Source: Massilia sp. YIM B02443 (GTDB lineage Bacteria; Pseudomonadota; Gammaproteobacteria; Burkholderiales; Burkholderiaceae_D). Taken from it: DNA of 64,000 nucleotides. Shown piece by piece: positions 17,551-25,827 of this stretch (within the stretch, counting starts at the first letter, position 1; each line of letters starts with the position of its first letter). The position numbers and the translations under genes were made by a program. Where the stretch lies: positions 186,001-250,000 of the forward strand of contig NZ_JASNRA010000001.1 of NCBI RefSeq assembly GCF_030411955.1, in the 5' to 3' direction. Below the pieces are notes generated by a model. That model saw nothing but the letters and a program-made list of their open reading frames with translations. It did no database searches and was not told where the DNA came from.

Positions 17551-20456
17551 GGGTTCACTCTGAGCAGTCGCACGCCATAGATATCGAACCGGTTCGACGG
17601 CTTCTTCCCACCCGCTCCGCTGAAGCTGCGATTGCTCTCCAGGTAGCTCATGTTGAAGAAATCCGTCAACTCGACCCGATAACTCCCCGCCGTCAGCTGC
17701 GCCGCCAGCGGCGTCGAATACACGCTCGGCGTATTCGCCTTGTAGAGCGGCGCGTGCGGCAGCTGGATCACGCCCTGCGCCACGATCTTGCCGCTGGCGT
17801 CCTTCAACGCCAGCCACTTGACGCCGTTGCTCACGCCCAGGTTCACCTGGTTGGCGCCGTTGTGATAGCGCACCTGCACCCGGTAGCTGCCGGGCTGCGT
17901 CACGGCGATGCGCTCGACCGTGAAGCGGTCGTTAGGCTGGCCCCAGCCGGCCAGGTGCGGCCGGGTGAAGCGCGCATCCGGCGCGGTCGGCGTCAGGTTC
18001 GAGGCCACACGCGCATCGCTTACCGGAATCTCGATCCCGGCATCGACGCAGCGCGGCATGCTGTGGTGGCTGTAGTTACCACCACCCTTGCCGCTGTCGG
18101 TATGGCGTGCTTCGAGCGCATAGCACGACGCCGCGCCGCCCTGGCGGTCGAGCCATTCGCCGGCCTTCAAGCCGCTGGCCACCGGTTTGCCGTCGCGGTA
18201 GACGCTGTAGGTCACGTCCCCCGCATTGCCGCCGGCGCCGATGCCGACCTTGACGCCACCCGACGCCAATCGCTCCAGGCTGGACACCACCGGCTCGCGC
18301 GGCCCGAACGCCACACTCGATTCCACGTACGGATCGGCCTTCACGCGTCGGATCCCGTCCTGACCCGTCACCAGCTTGCCCAGCGTGATCTCGATGCGAT
18401 TGCTCTCGCCCAGCTCGGCCAGCCGCACGTGTTGCTGCGCCGGCTTGCCGTTCAAGACGATGCGCTCGACCGCGTAATACCCGCTGCCCTGGCTCGCGGC
18501 CGGGAGGCGCACCAGCACCTCGATGCGCTTGCCGTGCAGGCGCAGGTCTTGCAGCATGATGCGGTCGGTGTCGCCAAAGGTATCGCGGCGCAGCTTGGCG
18601 GTCACGAAGGGACGCAGCGCGATGCCGTCGTCCTGCGCCGTCACGCCGAACACGTTCTCGATCACCATGCCGAGGTAGCCGCCGACCGACCACAATTGAC
18701 GGCGCGAGTTGATCACCGGCCCGATCAGGGACGGGTTCTTTTCGTCCAGCAGCAGCGGCTGTCCCGACAGCCACTCCAGGTTTTCCATGTTCGACAGATT
18801 GACCGCCGCCCCGCGCATCAGCGAGTCGTAGGCGGTATCGGCCACCGCCGCGTTGCCGGCGCTGGCCGCCGCGCGCAGGCCGTAGGCGGTCACGAACGGC
18901 CAGATCGAGCGGTTGTGATAGATCGGCGCGCCGATCTGCTGCGGCCAGATCATCGGCGCGCCCATCGGGCCGTGCGGGTAGTGCGCCAGGATCGAGGCCG
19001 CGCGCTTGTCGTCGGCCACGCCGGTGACGATGGCAAGCGCTTGGCCGAGCCAGTCGAACTTGTGCAGCGGCGCGTCGTCCAGGTGGCCGGCGGTAAGGCT
19101 GCTGTACATGCCGGCGTCCTGCAACCACAGGCGCTCGTTGATGGCCCGCTTCAGGTCTGCAGCCCAGCCTTCGTAGCGCTGCGCGCGCGGCGCGTCCTTG
19201 TGCTCGCGCGCCAGCTTGGCGGCCAGGCGCAAGGCCTGGTAATACACGACGTTGGTGGACAGCGCCTTGGAACTGGCCATCGACGCCAGGTCGCCCGGAA
19301 TCCATGCCGCGTAAGTCTGGTCGCGCCAGTCGAGGTAGGATTGTTCGCCGGTGTACAGGCCGGTCTTGGTATCGAACGCCGCCACGCGGTCGATGTCGAT
19401 CGTGTTGGACAGCGCCTTCAGGGCGCGCGCCGCGAACGCCGCGCGCTCGGCGGCGGGCAGGGTGCGCAGCGTCTCCTCTGCCGCGAAGGCCCAGGTCAGG
19501 CGGTCGGTGCTGACCGGCCAGCTGCCGCCGCTGCCGGTGTCCTGCACGATCTGCAGGCCGTCCGGCGTGGCGGGAATCTGTGCTGCCGGTTTGATCCCGG
19601 GGCGCCAGCCCGAGAGCTTGAAGTCGAGCGAGTTGCGCACCCGCTGCGGGTCGAGCAGGGCCAGGCCCAGGTCGGCCGCGTACGACAGGTCGCGGGTCCA
19701 GACGTAGGCCCATTTTTCGCCGGTCGAGAAGCAGTCGCAGCCGATCGGCTGGCCGCCGTTGTAGTTGCCGTCCTTGATCTGGCTGACGGAGTTCAGCCGC
19801 ATCTCGGCGCCGGCCAGCGCGAACAGGGCGTCGAACGCCAGGTTGCCGCTGCGGACCCGCGGCAAGCCTTCCTGCTCGGCGTATTCCACGTGCTGCGGAC
19901 CGGGGTCGCGCAGCGCCATGGTCGACGACTGCACGTAACGGCGCAGCGAGGTCGTCGCATCCGGCGTCGAGTAGCGTACGGTTTCCTGCTTGCCGTCCCA
20001 CGTTGGCCAAACTTGCGTGGCGCTGACGGTGTGTCCCGCATGCGGATCGGGCGCGTTGGCCGGTTGCGCATCGGCGATGCGCGCCACCTTCAGCACCGGC
20101 TTGCCCGGATGCGAGGCGTCGACCGTGAAGCGGTAAGTGCCGGTGCGGCGCACGAACAGGAAGGTCTCGGGACCGGACTGCTGCTCGATCCCGTACGCCT
20201 GGTCCGGCGCGACGCTGGTGCTTTTATCCGGGTCGATCACCCATTCCCGGCCCCAGTCGCCGGTGCCGAGCTTGAAGGCGTGATTACCGGGACTGACCAG
20301 GATGTCCGCCTGGTACACGCCCTTGCCCTTGGCGATCAGCGGACTGGCGGTGCCCCAGCCATTGAAGGCGCCGCGCACATACAGTTCGGCGATGTCCTGC
20401 GCCGCGGCCGTGCCACAGGCGATCAGGGCGGCCAGCGCGATCAGGCGACGCCGCAT
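17547..20456 (-). CDS. Exported (alpha/alpha)6-type glycoside hydrolase of the starch operon
   Basis: The 969-residue protein has a signal peptide (LIALAALIACGTAAAQ) and an N-terminal E-set/CBM-like domain (ELYVRGAFNGWG ... WVIDPDK). A large six-hairpin glycosidase-like barrel follows (about 180-680) with YVWTRDLSYAADLG, SYLDWRDQTYAAW, YHNRSIWPFVTAYG and QLWSVGGYLG. The last 300 residues hold Ig-like and CBM35/CBM6-like beta domains. This matches the MGH1/six-hairpin group related to glucoamylases, but I cannot assign a GH family or catalytic acids. The ATG (20456) shares one base with the upstream amylase stop (TGATG); a GTG at 20459 is also possible. The operon context predicts action on maltodextrins in the periplasm or outside. 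Confidence 0.75.
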   Translation of the reverse strand: MRRRLIALAALIACGTAAAQDIAELYVRGAFNGWGTASPLIAKGKGVYQADILVSPGNHAFKLGTGDWGREWVIDPDKSTSVAPDQAYGIEQQSGPETFLFVRRTGTYRFTVDASHPGKPVLKVARIADAQPANAPDPHAGHTVSATQVWPTWDGKQETVRYSTPDATTSLRRYVQSSTMALRDPGPQHVEYAEQEGLPRVRSGNLAFDALFALAGAEMRLNSVSQIKDGNYNGGQPIGCDCFSTGEKWAYVWTRDLSYAADLGLALLDPQRVRNSLDFKLSGWRPGIKPAAQIPATPDGLQIVQDTGSGGSWPVSTDRLTWAFAAEETLRTLPAAERAAFAARALKALSNTIDIDRVAAFDTKTGLYTGEQSYLDWRDQTYAAWIPGDLASMASSKALSTNVVYYQALRLAAKLAREHKDAPRAQRYEGWAADLKRAINERLWLQDAGMYSSLTAGHLDDAPLHKFDWLGQALAIVTGVADDKRAASILAHYPHGPMGAPMIWPQQIGAPIYHNRSIWPFVTAYGLRAAASAGNAAVADTAYDSLMRGAAVNLSNMENLEWLSGQPLLLDEKNPSLIGPVINSRRQLWSVGGYLGMVIENVFGVTAQDDGIALRPFVTAKLRRDTFGDTDRIMLQDLRLHGKRIEVLVRLPAASQGSGYYAVERIVLNGKPAQQHVRLAELGESNRIEITLGKLVTGQDGIRRVKADPYVESSVAFGPREPVVSSLERLASGGVKVGIGAGGNAGDVTYSVYRDGKPVASGLKAGEWLDRQGGAASCYALEARHTDSGKGGGNYSHHSMPRCVDAGIEIPVSDARVASNLTPTAPDARFTRPHLAGWGQPNDRFTVERIAVTQPGSYRVQVRYHNGANQVNLGVSNGVKWLALKDASGKIVAQGVIQLPHAPLYKANTPSVYSTPLAAQLTAGSYRVELTDFFNMSYLESNRSFSGAGGKKPSNRFDIYGVRLLRVNP

Positions 20457-22318
20457 CACGGCTGGCCTTGCGGCTGCTGCAGTTCCAATACCAGCGCCGC
20501 GCGCGCCGGCAGGCGCAGCTTGCCGCGCAGGTCGTAGGCCTGGCCGGTGAGGGCGTCGGTGCCGCCGGCGACGCCGTCCAGCATCTCGCGGAAGCGCTCG
20601 GTGTCGAGCGTCATGTCCTTGCTGTTGTTGTTGAAGACGACCATGACCTTCTTGTTCTCGTTGTAGCGGAAGTAGACCCAGGTATTGTCACGCGGCGCGT
20701 AGTGCATCATTTTACCGTCGTGGATCACCGGCTGGCCCTTGCGCCAGTTGGCCAGCTTGCGCACGAAGTCCTGCGCTGCCCGCTCCTTGGCCTTCAGGCC
20801 CTTGCCGCTGAAGGCGTCGACCCGGTCGCCGGCCCAGCCGCCCGGGAACGGGGTGCGGTAGGTGGCGTCGTTGCGTTCCTTGGTCTCGCTGGTCATCAGG
20901 ATCTCGTCGCCGGTATAGAACTGCGGGATGCGCGGCGCGGTCATCATGAAGATCATGCTCATGCGGTACTTGTCGAAGTCCTCGCCCACCACGCTGTAGA
21001 TGCGCGACATGTCGTGGTTGTCGGCGAACAGCACCAGGTTGCCCGGCTCCGGGTACAGGTAGTCGAGCGAGAGCGTCTCGTAGACGTCGCTGAACACGTT
21101 GCCGCCTTTGGTGTCGGCCAGGGCGTTCCTCATCGCCTCGGCCACCGGGAAGTCCATCAGGCTCGGGGTATGGGCGCGGTAGCCGTCGTGATTGACTTTG
21201 CCGCGCTGCCAGTAGGCGACCACCGGCACCTTGGTGTTCCACTCTTCACCCACCAGGTTCAGCTTCGGATATTCGTCCATCAGGCGTTTGGTGTACTCGG
21301 TCAGGAAGGCCGGGTCGGAGTAGCCGAAGGTGTCGATGCGCAGGCCCGACAGGCCGGCGTATTCGATCCACCAGATGTTGTTCTGGATGAGGTAATTGGC
21401 GACGAAGGAATTCGACTGGTTCAGGTCCGGCATGCTCTGCACGAACCAGCCGCGCGTGAAGTTGTCGGCGTCTTCTTTCGACGCGTACGGGTCCTGCACC
21501 GCGGTGTGGTTGTGGTGGGTCGGGGTGAACTTGTTGTTGTAGTTGATCCAGTCCGGCGTCGGCAGATCCTTCATCCACCAGTGGTTGCTGCCGATGTGCG
21601 ACAGCACCACGTCCTGGATGATGCCGATGCCCTGCTTGCCCGCTTCCACCGACAAGCGGCGGAAGTCGTCGTTGCTGCCGTAGCGTGGGTCGATCTTGTA
21701 CAGGTCGGTCGCGGCGTAGCCGTGGTACGAGAAGGCGCGCGAGTTGTTTTCGACCAGCGGCGTCGGCCACAGCTGGGTGAAGCCCATGTCCTTGACGTAG
21801 CCGAGGCGGTCGATCATGCCCTTGATGTCGCCGCCGTGGCGGCCCAGGCCGCCCTTGCGGTCGAGCTTGTCCGGCATGCCTTCGACCGAGTCGTTGGACG
21901 GGTCGCCGTTGGCGAAGCGGTCGGGCATGACCTGGTAGATGGCGTCCTTGCTGCTGAAGCCCTGGCGCTCGCGCGAACCGGGCTCGCGCGCCAGTAGGCG
22001 ATAGGTGTAGCTGGCACTACGGCCGCCACCATTGAATGTGATCTGCACATCGCCCGGGCGCACCTTCTTGTCCAGCACCAGGTCGATGAACAGGTAGTTG
22101 CGGCTCTGCACCCGCGATACGGAAGCGATGCGTACGCCCGGATACGACAGCGACGGTTCCAGGTCGGCGATGCGTTCGCCATGGACCATCAGCTGCAGCT
22201 TCTGGTCCTGCATGCCGGCCCACCAGAACGGCGGCTCCATATGGGCAATGGCGGGGGACTGGGCATGGGCGGCGAGCGAGGCGGTACCAAGAAGGATGCA
22301 GGCGAGAATGTGTTTCAT
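20456..22318 (-). CDS. Periplasmic neopullulanase/cyclomaltodextrinase-type GH13 (SusA-like)
   Basis: The 620-residue protein has a signal peptide (AILLGTASLAAHAQ-like), an N-terminal cyclomaltodextrinase beta domain (about 25-112), a GH13 barrel (about 120-520) and a C-terminal beta domain. Catalytic residues are D329 (GLRIDTFGY), E358 (LVGEEWN) and D436 (FADNHDMSR); QVMPDRFANGD is the typical strand-1 motif. It should cleave alpha-1,4 (and possibly 1,6) bonds in maltodextrins or cyclodextrins, like Bacteroides SusA. It is the first gene of a two-gene operon and divergent from a TonB-dependent receptor. The shared promoter region carries LacI-type palindromes. Confidence 0.9.
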   Translation of the reverse strand: MKHILACILLGTASLAAHAQSPAIAHMEPPFWWAGMQDQKLQLMVHGERIADLEPSLSYPGVRIASVSRVQSRNYLFIDLVLDKKVRPGDVQITFNGGGRSASYTYRLLAREPGSRERQGFSSKDAIYQVMPDRFANGDPSNDSVEGMPDKLDRKGGLGRHGGDIKGMIDRLGYVKDMGFTQLWPTPLVENNSRAFSYHGYAATDLYKIDPRYGSNDDFRRLSVEAGKQGIGIIQDVVLSHIGSNHWWMKDLPTPDWINYNNKFTPTHHNHTAVQDPYASKEDADNFTRGWFVQSMPDLNQSNSFVANYLIQNNIWWIEYAGLSGLRIDTFGYSDPAFLTEYTKRLMDEYPKLNLVGEEWNTKVPVVAYWQRGKVNHDGYRAHTPSLMDFPVAEAMRNALADTKGGNVFSDVYETLSLDYLYPEPGNLVLFADNHDMSRIYSVVGEDFDKYRMSMIFMMTAPRIPQFYTGDEILMTSETKERNDATYRTPFPGGWAGDRVDAFSGKGLKAKERAAQDFVRKLANWRKGQPVIHDGKMMHYAPRDNTWVYFRYNENKKVMVVFNNNSKDMTLDTERFREMLDGVAGGTDALTGQAYDLRGKLRLPARAALVLELQQPQGQP

Positions 22319-22429
22319 GATTTTGCATTCCCAGCGCCTGGGACACGCTACGTAGTCTCACTACACAGGCGTGTGGTTTCCATGCACTGAGGATAGTCTC
22401 CGTTGTTGTCGTGCCGGAAGATTACTATA

Positions 22430-22440
22430 GAAACGTTTTT
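22430..22440. promoter_or_regulatory. Candidate LacI-family operator (AAACGTTT core)
   Basis: GAAACGTTTTT contains the perfect palindrome AAACGTTT (22431-22438), with the central CG step typical of LacI/GalR operators. The same core recurs at 58718-58725 in the other divergent alpha-glucan promoter. Binding is inferred. Confidence 0.5.
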
Positions 22441-22488
22441 CCAAGCTTTACGAAGGCTAAATTGGTTTACTCGAACTACATCCGTTTT

Positions 22489-22504
22489 GTGAAACCGTTT
22501 TCAC
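22489..22504. promoter_or_regulatory. Candidate LacI-family operator (GTGAAACCGTTTTCAC)
   Basis: A 16-base palindrome, GTGAAAC-CG-TTTTCAC, is symmetrical except for one pair on each side of the centre. It lies 59 bases from the AAACGTTT site in the same divergent region, a layout suited to repressor looping or to control of each direction. The regulator is not in the window. Confidence 0.6.
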
Positions 22505-22724
22505 CTAAAGAGAATCTGAAGATTGCGCGGTTTTCACGGCTAAACCAGTGTGTTCCCAGACTCAAAAAATGCACGAAAGCATGGGTTTTAGGAAACTTTG
22601 TAGTGAAATTACGAGTTTCGAAAGCGGTATTTGTAGCTTAATCACAACGAAATCTGTGTGCGCAATGGCCGTATGTATGAAAAGCGTGCCATCATCCTCA
22701 GAACAAAGAACTCAGCGATTGCGA

Positions 22725-22742
22725 ATCTAGTTTTAGTACAGA
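22725..22742 (+). promoter_or_regulatory. Conserved element upstream of TonB receptor 1
   Basis: ATCTAGTTTTAGTACAGA occurs 39 bases before the start codon. A copy with one substitution lies at 27667-27684 before the second receptor. The AT-rich part could be a -10 region or an activator site. Conservation in otherwise dissimilar leaders is the evidence. Confidence 0.5.
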
Positions 22743-22781
22743 GCGTGCGCTGGACATAACATGTTTAAACCGAGGAGACGC

Positions 22782-25736
22782 ATGAAACCCATCGCTACCA
22801 AGCGTGCCGGCGCACCCGTTCGCCGTGCTTTCCAGCTCAGCCCAGTCGCCGCAGCCTGCACCGTCCTGCTGTCCGCCTTCGCCGGCAATGTGTACGCGCA
22901 AGCGTCCGGCAGCGAAGCGCAGACCACCGTTGCTCCCAATACCCCAGTAAGCGCCGCCCAGACGCCCACCCCGGCCGACCAGGCCACTGCGCCGTCGACC
23001 GCGTCGCCGACCCCGGCCGGTTCCAACGCCACCGCTTCCACCTCCAACTCGGCCACGCCGAACTCGGCCGCACCGGCGCGGGTGCAGGTGACCGGTATCC
23101 GTTCCGGTATCGAAGCGGCGATCTCGGTCAAGCGCAATTCGAATTCCATCGTCGAGGCGATCTCGGCCGAAGACATCGGCAAGCTGCCGGACCAGAGCGT
23201 CGCCGAGTCGATCGCACGCCTGCCGGGCGTGACCGCCCAGCGTAGCCGCGGTTCGGGACGCGCGTCCGAGATCTCGGTGCGCGGCCTGTCGCCGAGCTTC
23301 AACGGCACCCTGCTCAACGGCCGCGAAATGGCCTCCACCGGCAACGCCCGCAATCCTGAATTCGACCTGTTCCCGGCCGAACTGATGGGCGGCGTGACGA
23401 TCTACAAGACCCCGGACGCGAGCGTGATCGGCCAGGGCCTGGCCGCGACCATCGACCTGAAAACCGTGCAGCCGCTCGACTTCGGCAAGCGCGTGATCGC
23501 TGTCAACTACAAGAAGAGCCGCCTGGGCGTGCGCACCGCCGAAGAAGGCGATGGCGACCGCTTCTCGCTGTCCTACATCGACCAGTTCGCAGATCGTACG
23601 ATCGGCGTCGCGGTCGGCCTGACCTCGTATGACGAAACCGGCGGCGAACAGCGCAAGTTCGACGCCTGGGGCGGCAATACCGCCGAGCTGCCATACAACG
23701 GCCAGATGGTGCGCGTGCCGACCGGCTTCACCGCCGATACCGAGACCGGCTACCACAACCGCGACGGCGCGTTTGCGTCCCTGCAATGGCGTCCGAACCG
23801 CAACTTCCGCTCGACCGTCGACCTGTTCTATTCGGCCGGCGAAACCGGCTACAAGCGTACCGGCCTGGAAGGCGCGATCGGCAACAACACCAACGGCCGC
23901 TATGACCCGGCCGGCGTGCTGCAGGACGTCGTGGTGTCGAACGGCATCGCCACCAGCGGCACCCTGACCAACTACAAGGCCGTGATCCGCAACCATATCG
24001 AAACCGCGGAAGACGACCTGAAGACCGTGGGCTGGAAGAACGAGCTGAAACTGGGCGAGTGGAATACCAGCGCCGACCTCACCTGGTCCAAGGCGACCAA
24101 GCTGAGCCAGCGCTACGAAACCAGCGCCGGCCTGCCGGGCAATGCGACGGCGCTGGACACCATTTCGTGGACCGGCTTCAACGGCCTGAACTACACCGAC
24201 GTTGCCTATCGCACCGGCCTGAACTATGCCGATCCGAACGTCTCCCAGCTGACCGACGTCAACGGCTGGTCGGGCACCGAAGCCGATCCGTTGGCGCAAG
24301 CCGGTTACCTGGCCCAGCCGTTCATCGAAGACAAGCTGAAGTCGATCCGCCTGAACGCCAAGCGTTCGGTCGAGTGGGGCCCGATGTCGGCCTTGCAGTT
24401 CGGCTATAACTACACCGACCGCGAAAAACGCCGCACCGGCGAAGAGGGTCGCCTCCTGGTAATCGGCGGTGGCCTGTACGCCGCCACCCCGATGCCGAAC
24501 AGCACGCCGACCACGGCGGGCACCACCGGCATTCCAGTCGCTTCCTGGAACCCGACCGGTTCGCTGGGTTCGGTGTACGAACTGGCCGAGAAGGTCAATG
24601 CCGACGTATTGACCAAGCTGTGGGATGTGAAAGAAACCGTGCAGACCGCCTACGTGATGGGCGACCTGAACGGCGAGCTGATGGGGTATGAATTCCGCGG
24701 CAACGTCGGCACCCAGTTCGTGCACACCAAGCAGATGGGCGGCGGCTACAACAGCGGCAACTGCACCGGCGAAACCGCGGCAACCTGCCCGGTGGTGCGC
24801 GCGGAAGGCGGCGCCGACTACTGGAACGTGCTGCCGAGCCTGAACCTGTCGTTCGACCTGAACAACGACCAGGTGCTGCGCATGGGCATCGCCAAGGTGC
24901 TGTCGCGCCCGAGCCTGGACGATTTGCGCGGCGGCCTCGGCTTTGGTGTGAACACCAGCGTCGCCAACCCGTTCATCAGCGGCGGCGGTGGCAATCCGCA
25001 ACTGAAACCGTTCGAAGCCAAGCAGTTCGACCTGTCGTACGAAAAGTACTTCGCCAAGAAGGGTTACGTCAGCGTGGCCGGCTTCTACAAGAAGCTCGAC
25101 AGCTTCATCCTGCGCACGCCGTCCGAATACGACTTCGCACCGTGGGTGACCTCGACCACGCCGCTGCCATCCACCGGTCCGTTCGCCGGTTCCACCATCG
25201 GCGTGCTGAACCGTCCTGAAAACGGCGAAGGCGGCAGCATCAAGGGTTACGAGCTGGCGATCAACATCCCGCTGGAGATGGTGCATCCATGGCTGGACGG
25301 TTTCGGCGTGATGGCCAACCACTCGGACACCAAGTCGGCGATCGACATCCCGGCGCTGGGCTTCGGCAACGTGCAGACCGCGGCGCAGTCGATCCCGCTG
25401 CCGGGCCTGTCGCGCAAGGTCAGCAACCTGCGCCTGTACTACGAGAAGAACGGCTTCCAGATCGCCGCCGCGGCGCGCAAGCGTTCGGACTTCCTGGGCC
25501 AGTCGCCTGACTTCTCGGACACGCTGCAGTACACCTTCGTGAAGGGCGAAACCATCGTCGACTTCCAGGTTTCGTACGAGATCCAGAGCGGCTTTGCCAA
25601 GGGCCTGTCGGTGTTCGCCCAGGCGAACAACTGGAACAACGCACCGTACCAGGAGTACACCGACAGCCGCGACTCGGTCACCCGCCGCGTCGAGTACGGC
25701 CGCACTTACCAGTTCGGCGCGAACTACAAGTTCTAA
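22782..25736 (+). CDS. TonB-dependent receptor, maltodextrin type (1)
   Basis: The 984-residue outer-membrane receptor has a signal peptide (cleavage near VYAQA) and an Ala/Thr/Pro-rich linker (about 40-100). The plug starts at VQVTGIRSGIEAAISVKRNS and contains EDIGKLPDQSVAESIARLPGV. The rest is a beta-barrel ending in a terminal Phe (QFGANYKF). This plug type is typical of carbohydrate receptors of Xanthomonas, Caulobacter and Shewanella. The start at 22782 has GAGGAG five bases upstream and matches the N-terminus of receptor 2 (both begin MK..ATKR); an ATG seven codons earlier lacks a site. It probably imports maltodextrins, judged from its divergent amylase. Confidence 0.88.
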   Translation: MKPIATKRAGAPVRRAFQLSPVAAACTVLLSAFAGNVYAQASGSEAQTTVAPNTPVSAAQTPTPADQATAPSTASPTPAGSNATASTSNSATPNSAAPARVQVTGIRSGIEAAISVKRNSNSIVEAISAEDIGKLPDQSVAESIARLPGVTAQRSRGSGRASEISVRGLSPSFNGTLLNGREMASTGNARNPEFDLFPAELMGGVTIYKTPDASVIGQGLAATIDLKTVQPLDFGKRVIAVNYKKSRLGVRTAEEGDGDRFSLSYIDQFADRTIGVAVGLTSYDETGGEQRKFDAWGGNTAELPYNGQMVRVPTGFTADTETGYHNRDGAFASLQWRPNRNFRSTVDLFYSAGETGYKRTGLEGAIGNNTNGRYDPAGVLQDVVVSNGIATSGTLTNYKAVIRNHIETAEDDLKTVGWKNELKLGEWNTSADLTWSKATKLSQRYETSAGLPGNATALDTISWTGFNGLNYTDVAYRTGLNYADPNVSQLTDVNGWSGTEADPLAQAGYLAQPFIEDKLKSIRLNAKRSVEWGPMSALQFGYNYTDREKRRTGEEGRLLVIGGGLYAATPMPNSTPTTAGTTGIPVASWNPTGSLGSVYELAEKVNADVLTKLWDVKETVQTAYVMGDLNGELMGYEFRGNVGTQFVHTKQMGGGYNSGNCTGETAATCPVVRAEGGADYWNVLPSLNLSFDLNNDQVLRMGIAKVLSRPSLDDLRGGLGFGVNTSVANPFISGGGGNPQLKPFEAKQFDLSYEKYFAKKGYVSVAGFYKKLDSFILRTPSEYDFAPWVTSTTPLPSTGPFAGSTIGVLNRPENGEGGSIKGYELAINIPLEMVHPWLDGFGVMANHSDTKSAIDIPALGFGNVQTAAQSIPLPGLSRKVSNLRLYYEKNGFQIAAAARKRSDFLGQSPDFSDTLQYTFVKGETIVDFQVSYEIQSGFAKGLSVFAQANNWNNAPYQEYTDSRDSVTRRVEYGRTYQFGANYKF

Positions 25737-25756
25737 TTTCACATAGGGCTACAATG

Positions 25757-25792
25757 CAACCCCTGACGGCGCCAGCCGCAGGGGTTGTTTTT
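25757..25792 (+). terminator. Terminator after TonB receptor 1
   Basis: CAACCCCTG (757-765) pairs with CAGGGGTTG (779-787), with an inner CGGC/GCCG stem, followed by TTTTTC. It lies between the receptor and the halogenase-like gene 35 bases further on, so the halogenase may depend on read-through or on its own promoter. Confidence 0.85.
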
Positions 25793-25827
25793 CATTTGAC
25801 GGATTTTCCTGGCAGGGCAGGGGACAC

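Larger units (their letters stand above)
22319..22781. promoter_or_regulatory. Divergent control region, amylase operon versus TonB receptor
   Basis: This 463-base gap is AT-rich and contains no convincing gene. It holds LacI-type palindromes at 22430-22440 and 22489-22504, a GTAGTCTCACTACA element at 22352-22365, and an ATCTAGTTTTAGTACAGA element at 22725-22742 that recurs before the second TonB receptor. It therefore probably controls both directions of the alpha-glucan locus. Confidence 0.6.

Noticed and set aside
17445-20537. 1030-residue plus-strand frame opposite the six-hairpin hydrolase
   Set aside because: It has shadow-type composition with no motif. The minus strand has a signal peptide, domains and operon overlap.
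22411-22641. 76-residue plus-strand ORF in the divergent control region
   Set aside because: It lies in AT-rich regulatory DNA, overlaps two operator-like palindromes, has no ribosome-binding site and no family match.
22698-25742. Long minus-strand frame opposite TonB receptor 1
   Set aside because: The plus strand encodes a clear TonB-dependent receptor with signal peptide and terminal Phe. The antisense frame lacks any domain.
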